Positions 1-8,450 of a DNA stretch of 62,907 nt are shown piece by piece; positions within the stretch are counted from its first letter, which is position 1, and every line of letters starts with the position of its first letter. The stretch lies in the NCBI GenBank assembly GCA_947311255.1, contig CAMZKL010000019.1:1-62907 (forward strand), read 5' to 3'. The notes beneath the pieces are model-generated. The model was not told the origin of the DNA. It made no database searches and saw only the letters and a program-made list of their open reading frames with translations. This DNA is from an uncultured Chlorobiota bacterium. Lineage in GTDB: Bacteria > Bacteroidota > Bacteroidia > Bacteroidales > JAADGE01. A program made the position numbers and the translations under genes.

Positions 1-647
1 GTTTCTTTAAGAATGATATTTCTGAACTTGCTTTTCTTGAACTAGCATTTGTAGAAGTAAGTACTGACGGAATTGAATATGTAAGATTTCCTGCAATTTC
101 TGAAATAAATTCTGAAAATCAAATTGGAAGTTTTGAAAATATTAATGCTCGTTACATTCATAATTTTGCTGGAAAATACACAATGTTTTATGGAACTCCT
201 TTTGATTTGTCTGATATTGAAAATTTAATAATTGGAACTTCTGTTGATTTAAATGAAATAAACTATGTTAAAATTATTGATGTTGTTGGAACAATTAACG
301 AAGAATTTTCAACATTTGACAGCAATGGAAATAAAATTAACGACCCATATCCAACTGCATTTACATCAGGAGGTTTTGATTTGGATGCTGTTGGAGTTAT
401 TAATAATCGAAATAATATAGCTTTAAAAAATGAAATCCTAATATTCCCAAATCCTGCAAAAAAAAGTATATCTATTTTTTCTGTTATAAAGAACATTGAA
501 AAAGTTGAAATATTAACAATCTATGGTAAATTATTAATGTTATCTTATAAAAAAAATAATATTGATGTAAGTGGTTTGCCAACAGGTGTTTATGTATTAA
601 CAATATACGGAAATGGAAATAAAGTTTCATCAAAATTTGTAAAATAA
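1..647 (+). CDS. T9SS-sorted secreted cell-surface protein, 5' truncated by window edge
   Basis: The reading frame is open from base 3 to the stop at 647, so the ATG at 183 is internal and the N-terminus lies outside the window. The visible part has a conserved segment reading VKIIDVVGTINEEF then DPYPTAFTSGGFDLDAVGVI, which I recall from Bacteroidota surface proteins encoded beside BtuB-type receptors. The last ~70 residues form a type A T9SS sorting domain: IFPNPAKKSISI, then VEILTIYGKLL, then GVYVLTIYGNGNKVSSKFVK. The protein is therefore expected on the cell surface after T9SS export. It is followed after 30 bases by the TonB receptor gene on the same strand, so the two probably share a transcript. 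Function is unproven; a surface role in corrinoid capture is inferred from position only. Confidence 0.8.
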   Translation, partial: FFKNDISELAFLELAFVEVSTDGIEYVRFPAISEINSENQIGSFENINARYIHNFAGKYTMFYGTPFDLSDIENLIIGTSVDLNEINYVKIIDVVGTINEEFSTFDSNGNKINDPYPTAFTSGGFDLDAVGVINNRNNIALKNEILIFPNPAKKSISIFSVIKNIEKVEILTIYGKLLMLSYKKNNIDVSGLPTGVYVLTIYGNGNKVSSKFVK

Positions 648-677
648 ATTACCTAATTGAAAATTTATAGATTTTAA

Positions 678-2600
678 TTGAAAAAATACGCAATAATAAT
701 ATCAATTTTTTTATTGTTTTTTCCTTTTTTAAAGGTAGAAGCACAAGATACCATACACATATACGAGGTTGTTAAAACAGAAAGTTTGTTAAATACCTTT
801 AGAAATTCTAATGTAGAAAAAATTGATAGTTCAATACAAACTTACTATCAAAATTCATCTATTGAAGATGTTTTAGAAATTAAAACTTCTGCACAAATCA
901 AAACTTATGGCGGATTGGGTAATTTATCAAGTATAAGTTTAAGAGGCAGTGGAGGAAATCATGTTGCTGTAAGTTGGAATGGTTTTGCAATTAACTCAAT
1001 ATCAGCAGGAAGTACAGATCTTTCACTAATTCAAACAGGTTTTTTTGAAGATGTTAAATTAATACCTGGTGCATCATCTTCATTGTATGGAAATGGAACT
1101 TTTGGTGGTGCATTGGAACTAAATAATTCTTTTGTTTTTAAAAAAGACTTTAATGTTAGTATTGGAAGCGAAATAGGAAGTTTTGAGACTTTTAAATATC
1201 TTGGTCAAACTTCTTTTTCAAATGATATTTTACATTACAAATTATCCATAAATAATATAAATGCTAAAAATAACTTTCCTTTTACTGATAATTATAAGTT
1301 TGAAAAACCTCTAGAAAGAAGAAAGCATAATAGCCTTAATAGTTTAAATCTTATACAGAATTTTATACTTAAACTTCCTAAAAATAATATTGTTGAAAGT
1401 GGAATTTGGTATTTGCTAAAAAATAAAGAAATTCCTGAAATTGCTGGTTCTGAATATCTTGGAAATAAAATGCAAAAAGATAGTATTTTTAGAACTTATC
1501 TTCGGTGGAAAAACTTTGGAAAAAAGCATTTACTAACTGCAAGTAGTGCTTATTTTTCTGAATACCTTCATTATACTGATAAGTTAAATTCTTTTGAATC
1601 AGATTATTATATAAATTCAAAAATAAGAGCAAATGTTTTTTTAGGGGATTTTTCATATAGATATTATTTTAAAAATAGACTTATTGTAGATTTTGCGGGT
1701 TTTATAAATAAGCAGCAAATTTCAACTTCAAATTATAAAAAAATAAAAATTTCTGAAACAAATTACTCTTTAATTTATTCATTGAAATATGATTTTTTAG
1801 GATTTGATTTTAAGTTTAGCTTTAGAAACGAATTTTTTGATAGAGAGAAATATATACCTTTATTTAATGTGGGTTTAAGTAAAAAATTATTGCAAAACAA
1901 AGTTATTTTGAAATCAAATTTTTCAAATAAATTTAAAAGAGCAACTTTTAATGATAAATATTGGCAACCAGGAGGGAATATTAATTTAAAACATGAAAAA
2001 GGAGATAATTTTGAAATAAGTTTTAAATATATATTCGGAAAAATCAAAACAGATTATTTTAATGCAACTTTCTATCAATCTCGTATTAATGATATGATAC
2101 AATGGATTCCGATAGATGGAAATTGGACAGCAGTGAATAACAAAGAAGTTAGAATAAATGGAGTTGAAACAAGTTTTGAACATAGTTTTAAAACTAAATT
2201 GCTTTCTAATAAAATTTATTTATCGTACAATTATACAAATGCTTTGTTAACAAATGTTTATTCTGTTGATAAATTTGTAAGTCAAAAATTAGTTTATACA
2301 CCAAAGAATAACACAAAATTATTTTTTGTAAGTTCTTTTAAAAATATTAGTTTAAGTTTTGCAATAAATTATACCGACAAAAGATATACAACACAAATAA
2401 ATAATGAAAATAATGTTTTGAAAAGTTATTTTTTATCAAATATTTATGCAAGTTACAAAGTAGATATTAAGAATTTTAATTTAACTTTTAAAGCAAAATT
2501 TTTAAATATATTTGATAAGCAATATGAACATATAAAATCTTATCCTTCAAGCGGAAGGGCTGTATATTTTAGCATTGTATTAGCATATAATAAGAAATAA
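678..2600 (+). CDS. TonB-dependent outer-membrane receptor, BtuB-like
   Basis: A 640-residue outer-membrane receptor, the usual size for BtuB-type corrinoid receptors and shorter than SusC proteins. It opens with a signal peptide (KKYAIIISIFLLFFPFL, cleaved near VEAQ), followed at once by a TonB-box-like DTIHIYEVV. The plug domain follows, with ISLRGSGGNHVAVSWNGFAI and LIPGASSSLYGNGTFGGALE, then a beta-barrel ending in an aromatic C-terminus. The start is TTG: an in-frame TAA lies directly upstream and no ATG precedes the plug, so TTG at 678 is the only start that keeps the signal peptide. The YncE-like lipoprotein follows 69 bases downstream. Corrinoid as substrate is inferred from this neighbour set and the length; another small chelate is possible. 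No cobalamin riboswitch is visible, but the operon start is outside the window. Confidence 0.85.
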   Translation: MKKYAIIISIFLLFFPFLKVEAQDTIHIYEVVKTESLLNTFRNSNVEKIDSSIQTYYQNSSIEDVLEIKTSAQIKTYGGLGNLSSISLRGSGGNHVAVSWNGFAINSISAGSTDLSLIQTGFFEDVKLIPGASSSLYGNGTFGGALELNNSFVFKKDFNVSIGSEIGSFETFKYLGQTSFSNDILHYKLSINNINAKNNFPFTDNYKFEKPLERRKHNSLNSLNLIQNFILKLPKNNIVESGIWYLLKNKEIPEIAGSEYLGNKMQKDSIFRTYLRWKNFGKKHLLTASSAYFSEYLHYTDKLNSFESDYYINSKIRANVFLGDFSYRYYFKNRLIVDFAGFINKQQISTSNYKKIKISETNYSLIYSLKYDFLGFDFKFSFRNEFFDREKYIPLFNVGLSKKLLQNKVILKSNFSNKFKRATFNDKYWQPGGNINLKHEKGDNFEISFKYIFGKIKTDYFNATFYQSRINDMIQWIPIDGNWTAVNNKEVRINGVETSFEHSFKTKLLSNKIYLSYNYTNALLTNVYSVDKFVSQKLVYTPKNNTKLFFVSSFKNISLSFAINYTDKRYTTQINNENNVLKSYFLSNIYASYKVDIKNFNLTFKAKFLNIFDKQYEHIKSYPSSGRAVYFSIVLAYNKK

Positions 2601-2633
2601 ATTCAATAGAGTCTATATAAATATATGCAAATT

Positions 2634-2664
2634 AACTTTATACTTTCAAACTTTTAACTTTTAA
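2634..2664 (+). repeat. 31-nt CTTT-rich leader repeat, copy 1
   Basis: The leader of the YncE-like gene contains a short-period tract (ACTTT..CAAACTTTTAACTTTT). Nearly the same 31 bases, with two differences, lie at 30668-30698 upstream of another exported protein. Function unknown. Confidence 0.5.
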
Positions 2665-2669
2665 GACAA

Positions 2670-3722
2670 ATGAACAATAAAATATTTTACCTACTAATAA
2701 TTTTATTTGGTTTAAACTCTTGTAAACCAAAACCAGAAATTGAACCAGAAATTGATTTCTCAAAAGGAACTTTTATTATAAACGAAGGGAATTTTATGTC
2801 AAATAATGGAGAAATAAGTTTTTACAATAATGAAACAGGAGAGCTTACAAATAGAATATATTCTAAACTAAATAATGAAGCCATTTTGGGAGATGTTGTG
2901 CAATCTATGTGTTTTTCAGGAGGTTTTGCTTTAATTAGTGTGAACAATTCAAAAAAAATTGAGATTGTAGATGCAGAAAGTTTTAAGCATATTTCAACAA
3001 TTTCAGATTTGTCTTATCCTCGTTATATTATTCCTGTTAAAGAAAATATTTGTGCCCTTACAAATGGCAAAAATCCGGGAGAAGTTTGTATAATCGATAT
3101 CTCGAAGAATAAAATTACTAAAACAATACCGGTAGGTAAAGAACCTGAGAACCTAATTTTAGTTAATAACAAAATTTTTGTTGCAAATGGTGCTTGGGGA
3201 CACGACAGTACTGTTACCGTAATTGATGCAACAAGTTTGGAAGTAATAGAAAATATTGTTGTTGGAGATGGTGCAACAAATTTAACTTTAGATAAAAACA
3301 ACAATGTTTGGATTCTTTGCCAAGGAAAAACTAAATACGATTATTCAACAGATACACCTTCAAGAATTGTGTGTATAAATTCTGAAAATTATGAAATAAT
3401 TACCGAAATATCTATTGGAACTTTAAATGACGATTTTTATCCTGTAAGAATAGCTTCTGACAAATTGAATAATTATATTTATTATGTTGAAAAATCAGGC
3501 ATATATCGTTTTAATATTAATACACCAGAAGAAAAAGAATGGTTTATAATGGGTTCTTACTACGGTTTAGGAATAAATCAAGAGAATGGCAATATTTATG
3601 TGTTTTATGATAATGGATTTACAGGAGCAGGACATATGACTGTTTATGAGAAAGATGCAAATAAAATTTTAGGACCTGTAAGTGTTGGAATAGGACCAAA
3701 TGGCTCTGTTTTTAAGTATTAA
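2670..3722 (+). CDS. YncE-like beta-propeller lipoprotein (DUF5074 type)
   Basis: A 350-residue lipoprotein: short hydrophobic leader MNNKIFYLLIILFG and lipobox LNSC, so it is lipidated at Cys 18. The body is repeated blades of about 45 residues of the YncE type (KKIEIVDAESFKHI, EVCIIDISKNKITKTIPVGK, STVTVIDATSLEVIENIVVG), which fold as a beta-propeller. Proteins of this kind stand next to BtuB-type receptors in many Bacteroidota and are thought to be surface-exposed auxiliary ligand binders. It lies in the same direction as the receptor and probably belongs to its operon. The ligand is not readable from the sequence; corrinoid binding is inference. Confidence 0.8.
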   Translation: MNNKIFYLLIILFGLNSCKPKPEIEPEIDFSKGTFIINEGNFMSNNGEISFYNNETGELTNRIYSKLNNEAILGDVVQSMCFSGGFALISVNNSKKIEIVDAESFKHISTISDLSYPRYIIPVKENICALTNGKNPGEVCIIDISKNKITKTIPVGKEPENLILVNNKIFVANGAWGHDSTVTVIDATSLEVIENIVVGDGATNLTLDKNNNVWILCQGKTKYDYSTDTPSRIVCINSENYEIITEISIGTLNDDFYPVRIASDKLNNYIYYVEKSGIYRFNINTPEEKEWFIMGSYYGLGINQENGNIYVFYDNGFTGAGHMTVYEKDANKILGPVSVGIGPNGSVFKY

Positions 3723-3798
3723 CTTGTCTAAAAGCAAAAAAAGACTTATTTTTGGAATGTAAATTTTAAAAATTTAAGAATAACATCCTTTATAAGAA

Positions 3799-3934
3799 TT
3801 TTGACACACAAGGACATAACTATAATTCAGTATACAGATTCCTTGCAGAAGAAACTAAGTGTTCCTATATGCAGAGCAAAACATTTATTATAAATACAAA
3901 TACACAAACAACTTATTTAATATAAATTAATTAG
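3799..3934 (+). repeat. dispersed intergenic element, copy A (two predicted hairpins)
   Basis: About 125-135 bases that recur at 60920-61043, each time just upstream of a plus-strand gene for an exported protein. Conserved blocks include ACTATAnTTCAG, CTTGCAGAA, TCCTATnTGCAGAGCAAAA and TTATTATAAATACA. Hairpin 1 pairs TTCaGTA (3826-3832) with TGCaGAA (3844-3850), including one T-G wobble and a central A-A mismatch. Hairpin 2 pairs TGTTC (3860-3864) with GAGCA (3874-3878), also with one wobble. The corresponding pairs in copy B are Watson-Crick, so sequence changes keep the pairing. It may be a structured RNA leader or a small mobile repeat. Confidence 0.6.
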
Positions 3935-3948
3935 ATAATTTTAGACAC

Positions 3949-5343
3949 ATGAATAGAATAAAACTTACACTTTTACTACTTTTAACATCAAATTTAATTA
4001 TTTATTCTCAACAGATACCAAATGGTAACTTTGAAGATTGGAATAATTCTCATGATCCCGTTGGGTGGAATTTAGTAGATGTTTTTGGAATATACTCTGC
4101 TGAAGAAACTTCAGATAATATACAAGGATTAAAAGCTGTAAAACTTGAAAATCAGGAATTATTTGGAGGATTTCTTTTACCTGGAATAATTTCACTAGGA
4201 CAGATTGATCTTGCTAACCAACAAATTTCAGGCGGAATACCTTTTACGGCAAGACCAACAGGATTAAGTTATTTTTTTAAATATTTACCACAAGGTGGTG
4301 ATACCTGTTTTACTGCTAGTCTTCTAACAAAATGGAATACAACTACAAACAGTACTGACACAATTGCTTCAACCGGATATTTTACAAGTGAAAATTTCGC
4401 TGAATATACTCAAGTCTCTGTACCTTATATATATATGTCACAAGAAATGCCAGATACTATGAATGTTGCTTTTTTAGCATCAAATTTTACTGGAACAACC
4501 GGAACTAGCTTATTTGTTGATAGCTTATCAGTTTTATATAACACTGTTGTTTCCCCAACTCTATGTTTTCCTGCAATAGATACAAGTTCAACATATTTTA
4601 CTGCTGCTTGGTTAGAAATTCCAGATGCAAGTTCATATAGTATTGATGTTTCTGAAAATATTGAATTTTCAACATACGTATCAGGTTTTGAAGATTTTGA
4701 TGTAGGAAATACTTCTACATATAATGTAAATGTATCTCCCAGTTTGTATTTTTATAGAGCAAGGGTGCATTTTGGCACAGAAACAGGTTTAAATTCTAAC
4801 AAAATTGCTGTTCCTATGCCAGTTGAATGTATTGCGGCTACCAATATTTCTCAGACTTCATTTACAGCAAATTGGCAATCTGCAAATAACGCTTCAAATT
4901 ATTTTCTTGATGTTTCAACAGTGGCAGATTTCTCGTCTTATGTAGGTATCTATGAAAATTATAATGTGGGAACATCTTTAAATGAAAATATAACAGGATT
5001 AGATTTGAATACCGAGTATTTTTATAGAATAAGAACAGAATATGGCTCTTATTTAAGTCAAAATTCTAATACAACTACTGTTTTAACCGAACCCTCAGCA
5101 ATTTCAAGAGTAAACCACCCTAAAAGAGTAAATGTTTTCTCACAAGGGAATAAAATAATTGTTAATTCTGAGAATAAAATAGTTGATAAAATATACTTGT
5201 ATGATGTGCAAGGAAAAATTATAAAATCAAGATTAAACTCTTCAAAAGATGAAATCTTTTATCTTGAAAATTCAGGAACTTATTTTATTAAAATTATAAT
5301 TGGAAGCGATATCATTAGCAAAAAAGTTATAGTGTTTTTTTAA
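3949..5343 (+). CDS. secreted T9SS protein with N-terminal carbohydrate-binding-like domain and two FN3-like domains
   Basis: 464 residues. A signal peptide (MNRIKLTLLLLLTSNLIIYS) is followed by QQIPNGNFEDWNN and DPVGWN, the opening typical of PCMD-like or carbohydrate-binding jelly-roll domains (roughly residues 20-200). Two tandem FN3-like domains follow, each beginning with a Cys segment and carrying F-TAxW and FYR(A/I)R motifs (about 205-290 and 292-380). The C-terminus is a T9SS type A sorting domain (VDKIYLYDVQGKII ... YFIKIIIGSDIISKK). It is probably a surface protein. It follows the YncE-like gene after 226 bases that hold repeat copy A, so it may be transcribed separately. Its ligand is unknown. 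Confidence 0.75.
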   Translation: MNRIKLTLLLLLTSNLIIYSQQIPNGNFEDWNNSHDPVGWNLVDVFGIYSAEETSDNIQGLKAVKLENQELFGGFLLPGIISLGQIDLANQQISGGIPFTARPTGLSYFFKYLPQGGDTCFTASLLTKWNTTTNSTDTIASTGYFTSENFAEYTQVSVPYIYMSQEMPDTMNVAFLASNFTGTTGTSLFVDSLSVLYNTVVSPTLCFPAIDTSSTYFTAAWLEIPDASSYSIDVSENIEFSTYVSGFEDFDVGNTSTYNVNVSPSLYFYRARVHFGTETGLNSNKIAVPMPVECIAATNISQTSFTANWQSANNASNYFLDVSTVADFSSYVGIYENYNVGTSLNENITGLDLNTEYFYRIRTEYGSYLSQNSNTTTVLTEPSAISRVNHPKRVNVFSQGNKIIVNSENKIVDKIYLYDVQGKIIKSRLNSSKDEIFYLENSGTYFIKIIIGSDIISKKVIVFF

Positions 5344-5357
5344 TAATTTTTAAATTT

Positions 5358-5397
5358 AAAAAAAATGGCTCAATTTTATTGAGCCATTTTTTTATGA
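5358..5397. terminator. bidirectional Rho-independent terminator
   Basis: Arms ATGGCTCAA (5365-5373) and TTGAGCCAT (5379-5387) pair perfectly around TTTTA. They are flanked by an A run on the left and a T run on the right, so the hairpin can end both the plus-strand gene before it and the minus-strand mdh. Confidence 0.9.
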
Positions 5398-5441
5398 TAT
5401 ACTAAATTATATTGGCAATTTAGTATGTTTTTTAGAGCTGA

Positions 5442-6380
5442 TTAAATTATTTTTAAATCATCAAAAACACCCATTACGTTTTTAACAGCATCAGCAGAAG
5501 TTTTTAAATCTTTTGTTTCTTGCTCATTAAGATCAAGTTCAATAATTTTTTCAATTCCGTTTTTGCCTAAAATAACAGGAACACCAAGATAAATATTTTC
5601 AAGTCCATATTGTCCAGTTAAAAATGCACAAACAGGAAAAGTTCGTTTTTCATCTTTTATTATAGCTTCAACCATTTGAGCAGCAGCAGCTCCCGGTGCA
5701 TACCAAGCAGAAGTTCCCATTAAACCAACAATTTCGCCACCACCTTTTTTTGTTCTTGTAACAATTTCATCTAATCTTTCATCGCTAATGTATTGAGTAA
5801 TAGGTATTCCATTTACTTTTGTATATCTTGGAAGTGGAACCATAGTATCTCCATGTCCACCCATAAGCAATGCTTGAATATCTTTTGGAGAAGTTCCCAT
5901 TTCGTCAGCTAAAAAAGCTCTATACCTTGCAGTATCAAGAATCCCTGCCATTCCAAAAACTTTGTTTGAATTTATTCCTGCAGATTTATAAGCTGCATAT
6001 GTCATAACATCCAAAGGGTTAGAAACTATTATAATAATTGCATTTGGAGATGCCTCAATAGCTTTTTTAGTAACTTGATTTACAATTTTGGCATTTGTTG
6101 TAATTAAATCATCTCTTGACATACCTGGTTTACGTGGAATGCCGGAAGTAATAACAACCACATCAGAACCTTTGGTTTTAGAATAATCGTTTGTTGAACC
6201 GATAACTCTTGTATTAAAACCCTCAATTGCGGAAGTTTCCCACATATCAAGTGCTTTTCCTTCTGCAATTCCTTCTTTAATGTCAACTATAACAACTTCT
6301 TTAACAATATCTTTTATTGCAACTGAATATGCAACTGTTGCTCCCACATTTCCTGCTCCTATTACTGTAACTTTACTCAT
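5442..6380 (-). CDS. mdh: malate dehydrogenase, LDH-like type
   Basis: 312 residues, full length. It interconverts malate and oxaloacetate with NAD in the TCA cycle in the cytoplasm. The N-terminal Rossmann loop is VIGAGNVGATVA, and the NAD-ribose acidic residue follows in VVIVDIKEG. The substrate loop GIPRKPGMSRDDL carries the arginine pair that selects malate over lactate. NP in VSNPLDVMTY, DTARYR and the catalytic histidine in GGHGDTMVPL are all present. The start MSKVTVIGAG gives the expected N-terminus. The gene is monocistronic, with the terminator at 5358-5397 downstream and a divergent neighbour upstream. Confidence 0.97.
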   Translation of the reverse strand: MSKVTVIGAGNVGATVAYSVAIKDIVKEVVIVDIKEGIAEGKALDMWETSAIEGFNTRVIGSTNDYSKTKGSDVVVITSGIPRKPGMSRDDLITTNAKIVNQVTKKAIEASPNAIIIIVSNPLDVMTYAAYKSAGINSNKVFGMAGILDTARYRAFLADEMGTSPKDIQALLMGGHGDTMVPLPRYTKVNGIPITQYISDERLDEIVTRTKKGGGEIVGLMGTSAWYAPGAAAAQMVEAIIKDEKRTFPVCAFLTGQYGLENIYLGVPVILGKNGIEKIIELDLNEQETKDLKTSADAVKNVMGVFDDLKII

Positions 6381-6528
6381 AATAATTTATTTTATATATT
6401 TAGGAATAATTAATTTTTCGCTAAATTAATTGAATTTTATTAATTTTAGCATATTTCATAACATATACATATATGTTGTTTTGTTAAAAGTAAGTTTTAT
6501 AATGCCATAATAATAAAATTTGTTTGTG

Positions 6529-6536
6529 TAATTTTG
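6529..6536 (+). promoter_or_regulatory. -7 promoter element TAATTTTG
   Basis: Matches the Bacteroidota -7 consensus TAnnTTTG and is followed by C. It lies 37 bases before the ATG at 6573 and overlaps an upstream in-frame TTG (6534), which therefore should not be in the transcript. No clear TTTG -33 box was seen. Confidence 0.6.
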
Positions 6537-6572
6537 CAATATCCTTTAAAAAGTAATTTTAATAAAACACAT

Positions 6573-7802
6573 ATGACAGAAAATAAAACAAAAATACTTT
6601 TAATATTATTATTATTAATTTTATTACAAAATTTAATATTTGGTCAAGTTAATAAATTTGAAATTCTCCTTGACAGTTCAAAAGCTGAATTTAAAAAAGA
6701 TTTTGAGCAACAAAACTTTTCAAAAGTAGTTATATGGCTTGAAAAAGCAGTTGCTATTGAAACAGAAAATACCGAAGCTAAATATTTTTTAGGATATGCT
6801 TATAGCCGCTTAAATTCTAAAGATGGTGAAAGTATGAACAAACTAAATACAGAGCTAACAATTAAAGCTAGTGAACAGTTTGAAAGTGTAAATAAATTGT
6901 CTCCTAAATATTTTGGAGAAATAATTTCTCTCGATCCATATTATAAAATTACCTCCGAATGGGGTTCATTAGCACTTTCTTATCTTGATAGAAATAAAAA
7001 AGACTCAGCAAATTGGGCACTAAAAGAAGGCAGAAGAAGAGGAGGTTTTGGAGATTATATTCTTGCTATAAACAGAAAGGTATTAGATGCTTGTAATGAA
7101 AATGCAATTTTAATATCATCTGGCGATAGTTATTTATTCCCCATTTTATATTTGCAAAAAATTGAAAAATACAGAAAAGATATTTCCATTGTAAATGTAA
7201 GTTTGTTAAATACATTTTGGTATCCTTCTTACCTACGTAAAAATAAAATTGTTTCTTTTGATTTAGCTGTCGAAACTCTAGACACTACAAATTATATGAA
7301 ATGGAAGGACACAGTTATTACAATTTCTGATTTTTCTTGGACAGTAAAACCTTCGTATTATAATTATATTCTTAGAAGTGATATAATTTTATTAAGTCTA
7401 TTGAAAGAAAATAAATTTAAAAGAGATGTTTATTTTACAAAAGGATTTGCAAAAAATACTCAAGTAAGCTTAAATAAATACCTAAGTTCGCATACAATAG
7501 TTGATATACTAAATGTTTTTGAAGAAAAAGACAAGCGAAAAGATTTTAAAGAATCAATTACTGATATTTTGAAACTTTCAAACTTAATAAATATTAATAG
7601 TTCAGATGATATTTCTTTTTTAGATAGTTTTAGAACATATATTTGGCTAAAAGCATATGATTATTTGAATAATAAAAATATTGAGAAAGCTAAAAGCCTT
7701 ATTGATATATTAGATAAATATGCAAATGAAAATGAATATTTATATGAAAATGAAAAACTTAAAGAGTTTTCAAATTATATTAGAGAAGAAATATTCAAAT
7801 AG
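6573..7802 (+). CDS. secreted TPR protein with a DUF2723 C-terminal-like segment
   Basis: 409 residues from the ATG at 6573. The frame is open further, to a TTG at 6534, but that codon lies inside a -7 promoter element, and ATG gives a proper signal peptide (KTKILLILLLLILLQNLIFGQ). Residues ~20-150 contain TPR-like helix pairs (FSKVVIWLEKAVAIETENTEAKYFLGYAY). The middle, ISSGDSYLFPILYLQKIE then KDISIVNVSLLNTFWYPSYL, resembles the soluble tail of Bacteroidota DUF2723 membrane proteins, which read like NGDNDTYPLWY...VVNLSLLNTDWY, but the membrane part is absent here. It is expected in the periplasm. Function unknown. It stands alone, divergent from mdh. Confidence 0.6.
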   Translation: MTENKTKILLILLLLILLQNLIFGQVNKFEILLDSSKAEFKKDFEQQNFSKVVIWLEKAVAIETENTEAKYFLGYAYSRLNSKDGESMNKLNTELTIKASEQFESVNKLSPKYFGEIISLDPYYKITSEWGSLALSYLDRNKKDSANWALKEGRRRGGFGDYILAINRKVLDACNENAILISSGDSYLFPILYLQKIEKYRKDISIVNVSLLNTFWYPSYLRKNKIVSFDLAVETLDTTNYMKWKDTVITISDFSWTVKPSYYNYILRSDIILLSLLKENKFKRDVYFTKGFAKNTQVSLNKYLSSHTIVDILNVFEEKDKRKDFKESITDILKLSNLININSSDDISFLDSFRTYIWLKAYDYLNNKNIEKAKSLIDILDKYANENEYLYENEKLKEFSNYIREEIFK

Positions 7803-7841
7803 AAATATTTTCAGGAAATAGAATGTTTTTAATTTAAACTG

Positions 7842-7849
7842 TAATTTTG
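7842..7849 (+). promoter_or_regulatory. orphan -7-like element TAATTTTGC facing a minus-strand gene
   Basis: A perfect TAnnTTTGC on the plus strand with no plus-strand gene after it. It is followed by a short GC-richer stretch (7850-7875) that differs from the surrounding AT-rich DNA. It could start a small or antisense RNA into the YceI gene, or be chance. Confidence 0.25.
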
Positions 7850-7904
7850 CAAACTGCCGGAGCGACCTACAAGAGTCTTTGATAAATTTTCAAATAATTA
7901 AATC

Positions 7905-8438
7905 TCAATTAAAAAACAATATAAAGTTGATTTTAATAATTTTGTCCGTGGGCATATTCATTAATGTAGGTATTTTAATACCGAATTCTGTCATATCAAC
8001 ATCAAAAGAACCTGAATAAATTTCTTTTCCTTTTTTTGTTTTCATAAGAATAGGGAAACTTATTTCCTTTTTAACATTATGAAATGTTAGTATTCCCGTA
8101 ACTCTTTCCTTACTTATTTCGCTGCTTACAAAAGTAACAATTGGATATTTTATACCGTCCAAAATTTCAATGGCATGAGAATCTCTATTTGCATTTTCGC
8201 TGTTAAAATCGGTAATTTTTAAAGCAATGGCAACTTTCACAATTTTTTCGTCATTTTTATTCTTTTTTATTACGGCACGTACATTTTTATTAACTCCTTC
8301 CCAATCATGCAAAGGATGACTCATTGCATAAGTAACTTCCGACAAGGTATTATCGGCATATTTTTTTATCGTTTCTTGAGAAAACACTGTTGAAAATGAA
8401 AACATTACAACAATCAATACTATATTTTTGGTTTTCAT
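7905..8438 (-). CDS. secreted YceI-family protein
   Basis: 177 residues with a signal peptide (MKTKNIVLIVVMFSFSTVFSQ), so periplasmic. The mature part matches the YceI lipocalin-like barrel: YAMSHPLHDWEG, then IALKITDFNSENANRDSHA, ILDGIKYPIVTF, VTGILTFHNVKKEISFPI and a final strand. YceI proteins bind long isoprenoids such as polyprenyl phosphates or quinones. The gene follows a predicted b561-like membrane protein after 12 bases on the same strand, an arrangement also seen in E. coli, where yceI neighbours the cytochrome b561 gene yceJ. A joint role in periplasmic quinone or isoprenoid redox handling is inferred. Confidence 0.85.
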   Translation of the reverse strand: MKTKNIVLIVVMFSFSTVFSQETIKKYADNTLSEVTYAMSHPLHDWEGVNKNVRAVIKKNKNDEKIVKVAIALKITDFNSENANRDSHAIEILDGIKYPIVTFVSSEISKERVTGILTFHNVKKEISFPILMKTKKGKEIYSGSFDVDMTEFGIKIPTLMNMPTDKIIKINFILFFN

Positions 8439-8450
8439 ATTTTTTCAGAT

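Noticed and set aside
3799..3934. Cobalamin riboswitch upstream of the uptake genes
   Set aside because: The element lacks the conserved B12-box sequences and its second copy precedes a gene with no BtuB neighbour; it is reported as an unassigned repeat.
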